In this document: one piece after another, positions 25,017 through 31,924 of the stretch
How positions within the stretch are numbered: position 1 is the first letter of the stretch
How the letters are laid out: each line of letters begins with the position of its first letter
Assembly: GCA_902775735.1 (NCBI GenBank)
Contig: CACYNH010000020.1
Coordinates: 1 to 44,815, forward strand
Length of the DNA stretch: 44,815 nucleotides
DNA from: an uncultured Erysipelotrichaceae bacterium
GTDB lineage: Bacteria; Bacillota_I; Bacilli_A; Erysipelotrichales; Erysipelotrichaceae
Direction of reading: 5' to 3'
The notes under the pieces: generated by a model
The model's database searches: none
What the model was told of the DNA's origin: nothing
What the model saw: the letters and a program-made list of their open reading frames with translations, nothing else
Translations under genes and position numbers: made by a program

Positions 25017-25903
25017 AAGATAAGATTGTCATAGCTCAGGCTATGAGCGGCCAGGTCAGAATACACGCGGCCAGAACAACCGCCATGGTGGAAGAGGCCA
25101 GAAAAGCCCATCACTGCATGGCGACATCCGCCGCGGCTCTTGGAAGAATGCTCAGTGCCACTGCCATTATGGCCAGCGACCTGAAGAATCCTCAGGAAAA
25201 AATCACATCGATCATGAACGGCCACGGTCCTGCCGGAACTGTTCTGGCCCAGGCGGACGGAGCAGGAAACGCGAGGGGCTTTATCGGCGATCCTTCCGTT
25301 TACCTGGTGCGTGAGGACGGCCATCTGGCAGTCGGCCAGGCAATCGGAACCGACGGCACATTATCGGTCATCAAGGATCTCGGCTTAAAGGAACCCTTTA
25401 CCGGCGTTGCGCAGATCCAGAGCGGTGAAGTGGGTGACGACTTTGCCTTCTACTTCGCCATTTCCGAGCAGACGCCTTCGATCGTCGGCGTCGGCGTTCT
25501 GGTCAATCCCGACAGTTCCATCGCAGCGGCCGGCGGCATCTTCATTCAGCTGATGCCCGGCGCATCGGAAGAAGCGATCAAAAAATGCGAGCAGGTCGCT
25601 TCTGTGCTCAGACCCGTTTCTTCCCTGATTGAGGAAGGCCTTGAGCCGGAAGAGATCGTGAAGATGTATTTCGAAGACGCCGAGGTCATCGGTGAAAGAG
25701 ATGTCAGATGGCATTGCGGCTGTTCCCGCGAACGCTTCCGCGGTGCTTTGAAGACACTTCAGGTCAAAGATCTGCAGGAAATGATCGACGATGGCAAGGG
25801 AGCGGAAATCCGCTGCGAATACTGCAATACCTATTACAATTTCACACCGGCGGAAATCGCGGCCATTCTGGAGGAAAGAAGTGCTGAAAATCGGCTCGGT
25901 TGA
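25013..25903 (+). CDS. hslO: Redox-regulated chaperone Hsp33
   Basis: Hsp33 is a holdase activated by oxidation and unfolding. The 296-residue protein has the Hsp33 N-terminal fold and the C-terminal zinc centre with C235-x-C237 (WHCGCSRERF) and C268-xx-C271 (CEYCNTYY), the thiols that sense oxidants. The ATG sits in an ATGA overlap with the GH2 stop. In B. subtilis hslO is also near ftsH. Confidence 0.95.
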   Translation: MKDKIVIAQAMSGQVRIHAARTTAMVEEARKAHHCMATSAAALGRMLSATAIMASDLKNPQEKITSIMNGHGPAGTVLAQADGAGNARGFIGDPSVYLVREDGHLAVGQAIGTDGTLSVIKDLGLKEPFTGVAQIQSGEVGDDFAFYFAISEQTPSIVGVGVLVNPDSSIAAAGGIFIQLMPGASEEAIKKCEQVASVLRPVSSLIEEGLEPEEIVKMYFEDAEVIGERDVRWHCGCSRERFRGALKTLQVKDLQEMIDDGKGAEIRCEYCNTYYNFTPAEIAAILEERSAENRLG

Positions 25904-26876
25904 ACTGAAGAGCAGGTTCATCGCGGCTCCGCTTGCCGGGATCTCCAATCCGGTCTACAGACAGATGTGTCATGACTTCGGAGCGGCTCTGTCGGTATCG
26001 GAAATGATCAGCGACAAGGCTCTGCACTATCAGAACGCCCGCACATTCGATATGTGCGCGGTACTGCCGGATGAGCATCCGGTGGCGCTGCAGCTGTTCG
26101 GCTCGGACCCTTCCACGATGGCGGAAGCCTCCGCTTATCTCACTGAACACACTGACTGCGATCTGATCGACATCAACATGGGCTGTCCGGTGCACAAAGT
26201 CATCAAGGCGCATTCCGGCAGCTGGCTGATGCAGGAACCGCAGCTTGCCTATGACATCATCAAAGCGGTCAAAGACAATACCGACCGTCCGGTGACAGTG
26301 AAGATGAGAGCGGGATGGGATAAGGACCATATCACCTGTGTGGAAATCGCGCAGCTCGCCGAAAAGGCAGGCGCTTCTGCTGTGACGGTGCACGGCCGCA
26401 CGCGCGGGCAGCTCTATGCCGGCAAAAGCGATAACCGTTATATTAAAATGGTTAAAGAAGCAGTTTCGGTTCCGGTCATCGGCAACGGCGATATCAGAAC
26501 AGTCGAAGACGCAAAGCGCATGTTTGAGGAAACCGGATGCGATGGCATCATGATCGGCCGGGGACTGCTTGGAAGACCTTATTTCCTGAAAGAGCTTGAA
26601 GCCGCTTTTGAAGGGGGCACATATACTGCACCGGATTACAATGAGCGTCTGGATATGACTTATGACTACGCGAAGAAGCTGTGTGATTACATGTCGGAAT
26701 ATACCGGCATGTGCATGATGCGCTCAATGGCGGCGTGGTATATCTCAGGCCTGCCTTACGCGGCAGGATACAAAAACCGTCTGTGCCAGGTGAATACCCT
26801 GCATGAGATGAAAGACATTCTGGAGGAATTCAGAATGAAACTGAAAGCGGAATACAGCGTTTCAGAGGATCAGTAA
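25881..26876 (+). CDS. dus: tRNA-dihydrouridine synthase (DusB-like)
   Basis: Dus enzymes reduce specific tRNA uridines to dihydrouridine with FMN and NADPH. The 331-residue protein begins APLAGISNPVYRQM, has the catalytic Cys in DINMGCPVHKVIKAHSG, the FMN/tRNA motif VHGRTRGQLYAGK, and IGNGDIRTVEDA and MIGRGLLGRPYF for FMN phosphate binding. I chose GTG 25881, eight or so bases after GGAGGAAAG; this overlaps hslO by 23 bases. An upstream ATG at 25791 would lie deep inside hslO. The normal GxGAxL-type loop after the Cys is HSGSWLM. Confidence 0.92.
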   Translation: MLKIGSVELKSRFIAAPLAGISNPVYRQMCHDFGAALSVSEMISDKALHYQNARTFDMCAVLPDEHPVALQLFGSDPSTMAEASAYLTEHTDCDLIDINMGCPVHKVIKAHSGSWLMQEPQLAYDIIKAVKDNTDRPVTVKMRAGWDKDHITCVEIAQLAEKAGASAVTVHGRTRGQLYAGKSDNRYIKMVKEAVSVPVIGNGDIRTVEDAKRMFEETGCDGIMIGRGLLGRPYFLKELEAAFEGGTYTAPDYNERLDMTYDYAKKLCDYMSEYTGMCMMRSMAAWYISGLPYAAGYKNRLCQVNTLHEMKDILEEFRMKLKAEYSVSEDQ

Positions 26877-26881
26877 TTAAT

Positions 26882-27739
26882 ATGAAGTTCAATCGCAAGG
26901 ACTGGCTGTACCTGGCAGGTGTGACCATTTCCGCCATCATCTACTCGTTCGGCATGAACACCTTCGTCAAATCGGGAAATCTTTTCCCGGGCGGCTATGC
27001 CGGTATTTCAAGACTGATTTCCCTCCTGCTGGAGGAGCATCTGCATATTTCCCTGTCGTTCAGTGTGATCTATTTCGCCCTGAACATCATCACAACACTG
27101 ATTGTCTGGAAGAACATCGGTCATAAGTTTGTCCTGTATTCCGTCATCTGGTATACCGAGACGTCGCTGCTCACCCAGGTCCTTGTTCTGCCCCAGATCA
27201 CACGGGATCCTCTTTTGATCAGTGTGTTCGGCGGCGTGGTCAACGGAATCGCGGTGGGCATCGCCCTGCGCTCCAACGCGTCCAGCGGAGGCACCGACTT
27301 TATCGCGGTTGATCTTGCGGCAAGGTACAACATGCCGACATGGAATTATCTCTTTGTTCTTAACGCCGCGGTTCTGGTCATTGCCGGTCTGAACTTCGGC
27401 TGGGAAAGAGCTCTGTACTCCATGATCTTCCAGTATGTTTCCAAAGAGCTGGTCAATACCCTGCATCAGCGCTACAAGCTCAAAAGGATTCATATCGTGA
27501 CTGACAAGCCGGAGGAAGTCTCCCAGGCAATCTTCGCCATCTGCAAGCACGGCATCACAAGAGTTCCCTGCATGGGAGAATACTCCCATAAGGAGCACTT
27601 TATGTTACTGGTGACAATCAACGCCTACCAGAAAACGGATGTGATCAACGTGGTCCGCTCGGTGGATCCGGCTGCATTCATTTCCATCAACACCGTCGAA
27701 AAGATTGTCGGCAATTACTATCAGGCACCGCTTGAATGA
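26882..27739 (+). CDS. YitT family membrane protein (DUF161 + DUF2179)
   Basis: The 285-residue protein has five to six membrane helices in the first 200 residues, with the family motifs GGYAGISRLIS and SNASSGGTDFIA, and a C-terminal cytoplasmic DUF2179 domain (about 205-280). The molecular function of the family is not established. It begins five bases after dus and ends at a terminator, closing the hslO-dus-yitT unit. Confidence 0.9.
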   Translation: MKFNRKDWLYLAGVTISAIIYSFGMNTFVKSGNLFPGGYAGISRLISLLLEEHLHISLSFSVIYFALNIITTLIVWKNIGHKFVLYSVIWYTETSLLTQVLVLPQITRDPLLISVFGGVVNGIAVGIALRSNASSGGTDFIAVDLAARYNMPTWNYLFVLNAAVLVIAGLNFGWERALYSMIFQYVSKELVNTLHQRYKLKRIHIVTDKPEEVSQAIFAICKHGITRVPCMGEYSHKEHFMLLVTINAYQKTDVINVVRSVDPAAFISINTVEKIVGNYYQAPLE

Positions 27740-27746
27740 TTATCAG

Positions 27747-27767
27747 AAACGGCTTCGGGCCGTTTTT
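27747..27767 (+). terminator. Intrinsic terminator after the YitT gene
   Basis: AAACGGC (27747-27753) pairs with GCCGTTT (27759-27765) around TTCGG, with TTTTT at the end (27763-27767). Confidence 0.85.
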
Positions 27768-27801
27768 GTATTATGATGGACAGGAAAGGGAGGAACTGGG
27801 C

Positions 27802-28668
27802 ATGATGAAAACAGGACTGGTCATGGAAGGCGGCGCGATGCGCGGACTGTTTACGGCAGGCGTCATTGACGTCTTCATGGAAAACGGCATTGAATTTGAC
27901 GGCGGGATCGGCGTTTCCGCCGGAGCCGCATTCGGCGGCAATTATAAATCAAAACAGATCGGCAGAGTGCTGCGCTACAATGTCCGCTTCGCGAAGGATC
28001 CGCGGATGTGTTCCTTCCGCAATCTGATTTTCACCGGCGATCTCTACGGCGCGAAGTTCTGCTATGACACGCTTCCCAATGAGCTTGATGTCATGGACCG
28101 GGAAGCTTTCGTGACCAACCCGATGAAATTCTATATTGTCGCCACTGACGCAAAAAGCGGGGAACCGGTTTATCAGGAACTCGAAGACCTGGCGCCTGTC
28201 GATATGGACTGGATGCGGGCCTCGGCTTCCATGCCGGTTGTTTCAAGAGCGGTAAAGATCAACGGCCACGAATACCTGGACGGCGGAATCTCCGATTCCA
28301 TTCCTTTAAAAGCTTTTGAGGAAATGGGCTATGAAAAGAATGTCGTCATTCTGACAAGACCATGGGGCTACAGGAAAACGCCGCAGAAGGCGATGGGTTT
28401 CATGAAAGCCATGCTGAGGAGGTATCCGGGCGTTTCAAAAGCTTTGTCAGTCAGACATACCGTCTATAACGAAACCCTTGATTATATTGAGGAAAGAAGA
28501 AAAGCAGGAGCCGCTTATGTGATCTGTCCGCCGCAGGCTCTTCACATCGGCAAAATTGAACATAATCCGGAAGTGCTGCGTTCGGTTTACTATCAGGGCA
28601 GACTGGCCGGGGAAAAGCATCTGGAAGCGGTGAAGAAATTCCTGGAAACGGTGAATGAGGATGAGTGA
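27802..28668 (+). CDS. Patatin-like phospholipase family protein
   Basis: The 288-residue protein has the patatin oxyanion loop EGGAMRGLFTAG, the nucleophile elbow GVSAG (Ser-Asp dyad serine) and the dyad Asp in DGGISDSIPL. It resembles the YjjU type of bacterial patatin and is probably a cytoplasmic lipid acyl hydrolase or esterase; no secretion signal is seen. The ATG at 27802 is eight bases after GGGAGG; ATG 27805 is an alternative. The upstream extension in the same frame runs through the terminator and is not real. It overlaps the next gene. Confidence 0.87.
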   Translation: MMKTGLVMEGGAMRGLFTAGVIDVFMENGIEFDGGIGVSAGAAFGGNYKSKQIGRVLRYNVRFAKDPRMCSFRNLIFTGDLYGAKFCYDTLPNELDVMDREAFVTNPMKFYIVATDAKSGEPVYQELEDLAPVDMDWMRASASMPVVSRAVKINGHEYLDGGISDSIPLKAFEEMGYEKNVVILTRPWGYRKTPQKAMGFMKAMLRRYPGVSKALSVRHTVYNETLDYIEERRKAGAAYVICPPQALHIGKIEHNPEVLRSVYYQGRLAGEKHLEAVKKFLETVNEDE

Positions 28669-29635
28669 AAAGAAAGTCAGAAATGAACTGAAGCTGACCG
28701 GACAGCTGGTCAGCCTGATGTCCGGCGTCACCATGGAGCGTGAACAGCTGGAAAAAGCGGACAAAGCGTTTCAGGCCATGGCTTCGGGCAAGTGGTTCAG
28801 CTTAAAAACAGCGATGCGCCAGGAATATATTCAGCGGGAAGACGGCAGTGTGCTGCGAATCTGCGTTGTCACAAGAAGAGGACAGAAACCGCGTAACGCC
28901 TGCGGCCTTCTCTGGATTCATGGCGGCGGCTATGGCATCGGACTGCCTGAGCAGTGCGGCGTCTTCGCCGACCGGCTTGTGGAAGATGAAACAACTGTCA
29001 TGGTATTGCCGGATTACCGCAAAAGCTATGAGGCGCCTTATCCGGCTGCCCTGGATGACTGCTATCTGACGCTCATGTGGATGATCGTCAATCACGAAAG
29101 GCTTGGCATCCGCAGCGATCAGATCTTCACCGGCGGCGAAAGCGCGGGCGGCGGTCTTGCGGCGGCATTATGCATGTACGCAAGAGACAAAGGGGAAGTC
29201 AGTATCGCTTTTCAGATGCCGCTGTATCCGATGATTGATGACAGGCTGACGGAATCCAATACCGGCAATAAAGCGCCGGTCTGGAATTCAGAAATGAATG
29301 ACGCTGCATGGAAACTCTATAAAGGAGAGCAGGAAGAAGTGAGCGTATACTGCGCGCCGGCAAGGCAGACGGATTATACAGATCTGCCTGCGGCGTTCAC
29401 GATCGTCGGCAGTCTGGAGCCGTTCCATGATGAGGTGCTGACATATGTGCAGAATCTCTACAAAGCCGATGTGCCGGTCATGCATAAAGTCTTTGAAGAC
29501 TGCTATCATGCCTTCGATATGTTAAAGCCGAACTCAAAAGCCGGAAAAAAAGCCGCTGAGCTGGAAAAGCAGGCATTCAGATTTGCCAAAGCGCACTTCT
29601 TCGCAAAGCAGCCCTATGAAAACAATAAAGGATGA
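28655..29635 (+). CDS. Alpha/beta hydrolase (hormone-sensitive-lipase-like esterase)
   Basis: The 326-residue protein shows the HSL/GH-GGG esterase layout: oxyanion motif IHGGGYGIG, nucleophile elbow GGESAGGGLAA, and the catalytic His in CYHAFDM. In the acidic-residue segment it has VGSLEPFHDE where many relatives have DP, so the third triad member may be Glu. Either ATG 28655 or 28661 could be the start; both overlap the patatin gene, with which it is probably cotranscribed. Substrate unknown, probably a small acyl ester. Confidence 0.85.
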   Translation: MRMSEKKVRNELKLTGQLVSLMSGVTMEREQLEKADKAFQAMASGKWFSLKTAMRQEYIQREDGSVLRICVVTRRGQKPRNACGLLWIHGGGYGIGLPEQCGVFADRLVEDETTVMVLPDYRKSYEAPYPAALDDCYLTLMWMIVNHERLGIRSDQIFTGGESAGGGLAAALCMYARDKGEVSIAFQMPLYPMIDDRLTESNTGNKAPVWNSEMNDAAWKLYKGEQEEVSVYCAPARQTDYTDLPAAFTIVGSLEPFHDEVLTYVQNLYKADVPVMHKVFEDCYHAFDMLKPNSKAGKKAAELEKQAFRFAKAHFFAKQPYENNKG

Positions 29636-29655
29636 CCGATATGATCATCCTTTTT
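29627..29655 (+). terminator. Intrinsic terminator of the patatin-hydrolase pair
   Basis: AAAGGATGA (29627-29635) pairs with TCATCCTTT (29645-29653) and ends in TTTTT. The hydrolase stop codon is in the 5' arm. Confidence 0.85.
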
Positions 29656-29729
29656 GTATACCTTTTCTGTTTTGAATCTGAATGATGGGACGGATCACAG
29701 TGGGTATTTATTAAAAGCGAGTAAACCGT

Positions 29730-30359
29730 ATGATCAGAATTAAGGGTGTTTATAAAAAATACAAATCTCTTGTACTGTATGAGAACCTGAACACTGAATT
29801 CAATGAAGGCCGGATCATTATGATCAAAGGCCCCAACGGAAGCGGAAAAAGTGTTCTTCTGAAAATGATTGCCGGGTATACGAAATGCGATCAGGGAATC
29901 ATTGAAGTGGATGGGAAAGTGATCCGGAAAGATGTGGATTTCATTCCTGATGCGGGTATATTCATAAATGCTCCGGAGTTTCTGTCTGCCCGGAGCGGGT
30001 TTGCGAACCTGATGTATCTGGCCAAAATCAGAAATACAGCAGGAGAAGAAGAAATCAGGACTTATGCCAGAATGTTTCATCTGGATGAACAGCTTGATGA
30101 GAAAGTCAGCAAATACTCCCTTGGTATGAAACAGAAACTCAGAATTATTCAGGCAATCATGGAAGAACCACAGCGGCTGATCATGGACGAACCATTTGAC
30201 GCTCTTGACAAAAAAAGCATAAAAACACTTTGCACAATCATGGATGTTTACCGTTCATATGGAAAGACTGTGATTTTCACAAATCATATAGAGGGCTTTG
30301 ACGCACTGGCAGATGAAATCTATGAAATAGATTCACACAGATTGTGCAGGATAAAGTGA
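29730..30359 (+). CDS. ABC transporter ATP-binding protein, without a neighbouring permease
   Basis: The 209-residue ATPase domain has Walker A GPNGSGKS (about residues 35-42), the signature YSLGMKQK, Walker B RLIMDEPFDAL and the switch histidine in FTNHIEG. The LGMKQK signature is typical of export-type ATPases of the BcrA/bacteriocin-resistance or YxlF type. No membrane subunit is present nearby, and the gene has terminators on both sides, so it is transcribed alone. It is noticeably more A+T-rich than its neighbours, hinting at a separate origin. The ribosome site is weak. Confidence 0.85.
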   Translation: MIRIKGVYKKYKSLVLYENLNTEFNEGRIIMIKGPNGSGKSVLLKMIAGYTKCDQGIIEVDGKVIRKDVDFIPDAGIFINAPEFLSARSGFANLMYLAKIRNTAGEEEIRTYARMFHLDEQLDEKVSKYSLGMKQKLRIIQAIMEEPQRLIMDEPFDALDKKSIKTLCTIMDVYRSYGKTVIFTNHIEGFDALADEIYEIDSHRLCRIK

Positions 30360-30393
30360 ACCGGCAGAGAATATATATACATCTCTGCCGGTT
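30359..30393. terminator. Hairpin terminator between the ABC ATPase and sseB
   Basis: AACCGGCAGAGA (30359-30370) is perfectly complementary to TCTCTGCCGGTT (30382-30393) around an A/T-only-like loop. The T tails are short (TTTCTG on +), so efficiency is unclear, but it lies between convergent genes. Confidence 0.7.
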
Positions 30394-30435
30394 TCTGCGT
30401 ATGTCATATTAAATGTGATGGCTGTGCGGTTTTGC

Positions 30436-30912
30436 TCAGTATGTACTGTTGAGGTCTTTGCCTGCCTGGATCAGATTCTGAAGAAGCACTCTGTGCATGA
30501 GAAGATCATCTTCCATCGGATTCAGAACACAGGCGGCAATTTTACCGTTGAGCTGCAGGAATGAGAGCAGGTCTTCCTTGGTGACAAGGCAGAAGACTTC
30601 ATTCTCCTTGGGCTCGGGACGGAACTTCCTGAGTCTTTCATAGTCGGAGAAAACCGGAAAGTATAATTCATTGTCATCCGCCTGCATGATATCCGCTTTG
30701 TCGACATCCGCCGCAGTGAATTCGGCTTTCCCGAGCACTTCCTTTTTGGGGAAGACTGCCGCATAGAATACTCCGTTTCTTGCGATACAGGCTGTCAGGT
30801 CCTGAAGTGTCTGACGCAGCGCTCCCTCGGAGAGAGGGGCTTTTCTTTTTGTGAGAAGGCCGTCAAGAATGATGTCCTTCTGAAGGTTTGTCATCGGTGT
30901 GATTGTTTTCAT
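30436..30912 (-). CDS. SseB family protein
   Basis: The 158-residue protein matches the SseB N-terminal domain pattern, with the strands VFYAAVFPK, ELYFPVFSDYERLRKF and VFCLVTKEDLLSFL. The biochemical role of this domain is unknown; in Bacillota and Actinobacteria it occurs as small stand-alone proteins. It begins 20 bases after the treR stop on the same strand, so the two are probably cotranscribed. AGAAAGG serves as ribosome site. Confidence 0.75.
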   Translation of the reverse strand: MKTITPMTNLQKDIILDGLLTKRKAPLSEGALRQTLQDLTACIARNGVFYAAVFPKKEVLGKAEFTAADVDKADIMQADDNELYFPVFSDYERLRKFRPEPKENEVFCLVTKEDLLSFLQLNGKIAACVLNPMEDDLLMHRVLLQNLIQAGKDLNSTY

Positions 30913-30932
30913 GTGTTATGCCTTTCTGCTGC

Positions 30933-31661
30933 TTAAACTTTCTGTCTGACCGCAGATTCCACGAAGCAGACCTGGTCGGGACGGTGGCGTGACTGGGTGT
31001 ATTCGAACATGACGCCTTTTGAGTTGAAGACCTGACCGGTCACAACAAGAACGAAGTCATACGTGTCAAGGTCGAGCAGTTCTTTGTCGCGGGATCTGGC
31101 TTTTTCGGCGGTGACGCGTCTGCGGCTGGTTGTGATGGTCATGTGGAGAGAGTTTTCCAGATACCGGTAGATACTGTCGGCCGCGATTGCCGGAGAGAGA
31201 CCTTCTGTTTCTGATTTGAGGAAAATGTTTGTATCGAAGATCAGTGCTTTTCCATCCACCACACGTATACGTTCGATGTAATAGAGTTCCGATCCGATAT
31301 CGAAGCCGGTTTTCAGGCTGAGCTTTTCATCCGCTTCAATGATTTTGAATGATTCGATTTTAGTGACGACTTTTTTCTGGTTGCGGCTGGTTGCCTCGGC
31401 AAAGCTTTCAATGCCGCCGATGGTGAAGACCGTCCGGTTTTCATCCGGCCTGTAAATCACCTGGACCCCGCGGCCGTGCTGGGGCAGGACAAAACCGTCG
31501 GCTGTAAGCATTGATAAGGCCCGGCGGACGGTATTTCTTGTGCATCCGAACTGTTCGGTATAATCATTTTCTGACGGCAGGAAATCACCGTAACCCAGTT
31601 TCCCGGTTTCGATGTCTTCGCGTATGGATCGGTAAATCGGTTCATATTTGGCTTTCGGCAT
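30933..31661 (-). CDS. treR: Trehalose operon repressor, GntR family (HTH + UTRA)
   Basis: The 242-residue protein has a GntR winged helix (about 1-70: YEPIYRSIREDIETG, DFLPSENDYTEQFGCTRNTVRRAL) and a UTRA effector domain (about 90-235) that in TreR senses trehalose-6-phosphate. It is divergent from treP-treA, whose control region holds three copies of a TreR-like operator. The GCGGAG ribosome site precedes ATG 31661. Repression is expected to be lifted when trehalose is imported. Confidence 0.92.
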   Translation of the reverse strand: MPKAKYEPIYRSIREDIETGKLGYGDFLPSENDYTEQFGCTRNTVRRALSMLTADGFVLPQHGRGVQVIYRPDENRTVFTIGGIESFAEATSRNQKKVVTKIESFKIIEADEKLSLKTGFDIGSELYYIERIRVVDGKALIFDTNIFLKSETEGLSPAIAADSIYRYLENSLHMTITTSRRRVTAEKARSRDKELLDLDTYDFVLVVTGQVFNSKGVMFEYTQSRHRPDQVCFVESAVRQKV

Positions 31662-31705
31662 AGTTGTACTCCGCTTTCCGCTGATGGATCATGCATGTTT
31701 CCGCA

Positions 31706-31720
31706 ACTGTCAGTGACAGT
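31706..31720. promoter_or_regulatory. Perfect 15-base palindrome in the treR leader
   Basis: ACTGTCAGTGACAGT is symmetrical about its central G. It lies 45 bases before the treR start codon and about 20-30 bases after the predicted treR transcription start, so it could be an operator or an RNA hairpin. It does not resemble the tre operators. Confidence 0.4.
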
Positions 31721-31742
31721 AACGTTTCACGGTGGAAATTGC

Positions 31743-31771
31743 ATGTTATTCAGTTATGGAATCACTTACAA
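31743..31771 (-). promoter_or_regulatory. Candidate promoter of treR-sseB
   Basis: On the minus strand TTGTAA (complement of 31766-31771) and TAACAT (complement of 31743-31748) are 17 bases apart. Confidence 0.5.
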
Positions 31772-31818
31772 TTAATATAATAAATGGTTTTGTTCCATCA
31801 TTAAATGATAAATATGCA

Positions 31819-31835
31819 AAATGTTTAAACAAGTT
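31819..31835 (+). promoter_or_regulatory. TreR operator copy 1
   Basis: AAATGTTTAAACAAGTT, centred on the palindrome TGTTTAAACA, lies just upstream of the treP -35 box. It differs from copies 2 and 3 only at the second base. Confidence 0.7.
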
Positions 31836-31847
31836 TTCGCTTTTATG

Positions 31848-31876
31848 TTGACATGTTTAAACAAGTTGGCTATATT
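31848..31876 (+). promoter_or_regulatory. Promoter of treP-treA
   Basis: A perfect TTGACA (31848-31853) and TATATT (31871-31876) are 17 bases apart. Operator copy 2 (ACATGTTTAAACAAGTT, 31851-31867) fills the spacer, so bound repressor would directly block RNA polymerase. Confidence 0.85.
31851..31867 (+). promoter_or_regulatory. TreR operator copy 2 (in the promoter spacer)
   Basis: ACATGTTTAAACAAGTT overlaps the last bases of the -35 box. Its start is 32 bases from copy 1, about three helical turns. Confidence 0.75.
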
Positions 31877-31887
31877 ATGTGTGTAAG

Positions 31888-31904
31888 ACATGTTTAAACA
31901 AGTT
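31888..31904 (+). promoter_or_regulatory. TreR operator copy 3 (downstream of the transcription start)
   Basis: This is an exact repeat of copy 2, 37 bases further on, lying just after the predicted transcription start and before the GAGGAGG ribosome site. Confidence 0.75.
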
Positions 31905-31924
31905 TAACTTGAGGAGGAACAAAC

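Noticed and set aside
29391..29430. Loss of the catalytic Asp in the alpha/beta hydrolase (LEPFHDE)
   Set aside because: A Glu at this place seems normal in related Bacillota hydrolases from memory, so it is not treated as damage.
31690..31760. Catabolite-response (cre) site near treR
   Set aside because: TGAAACGTTACTG resembles the consensus but is one base short between the half-sites.
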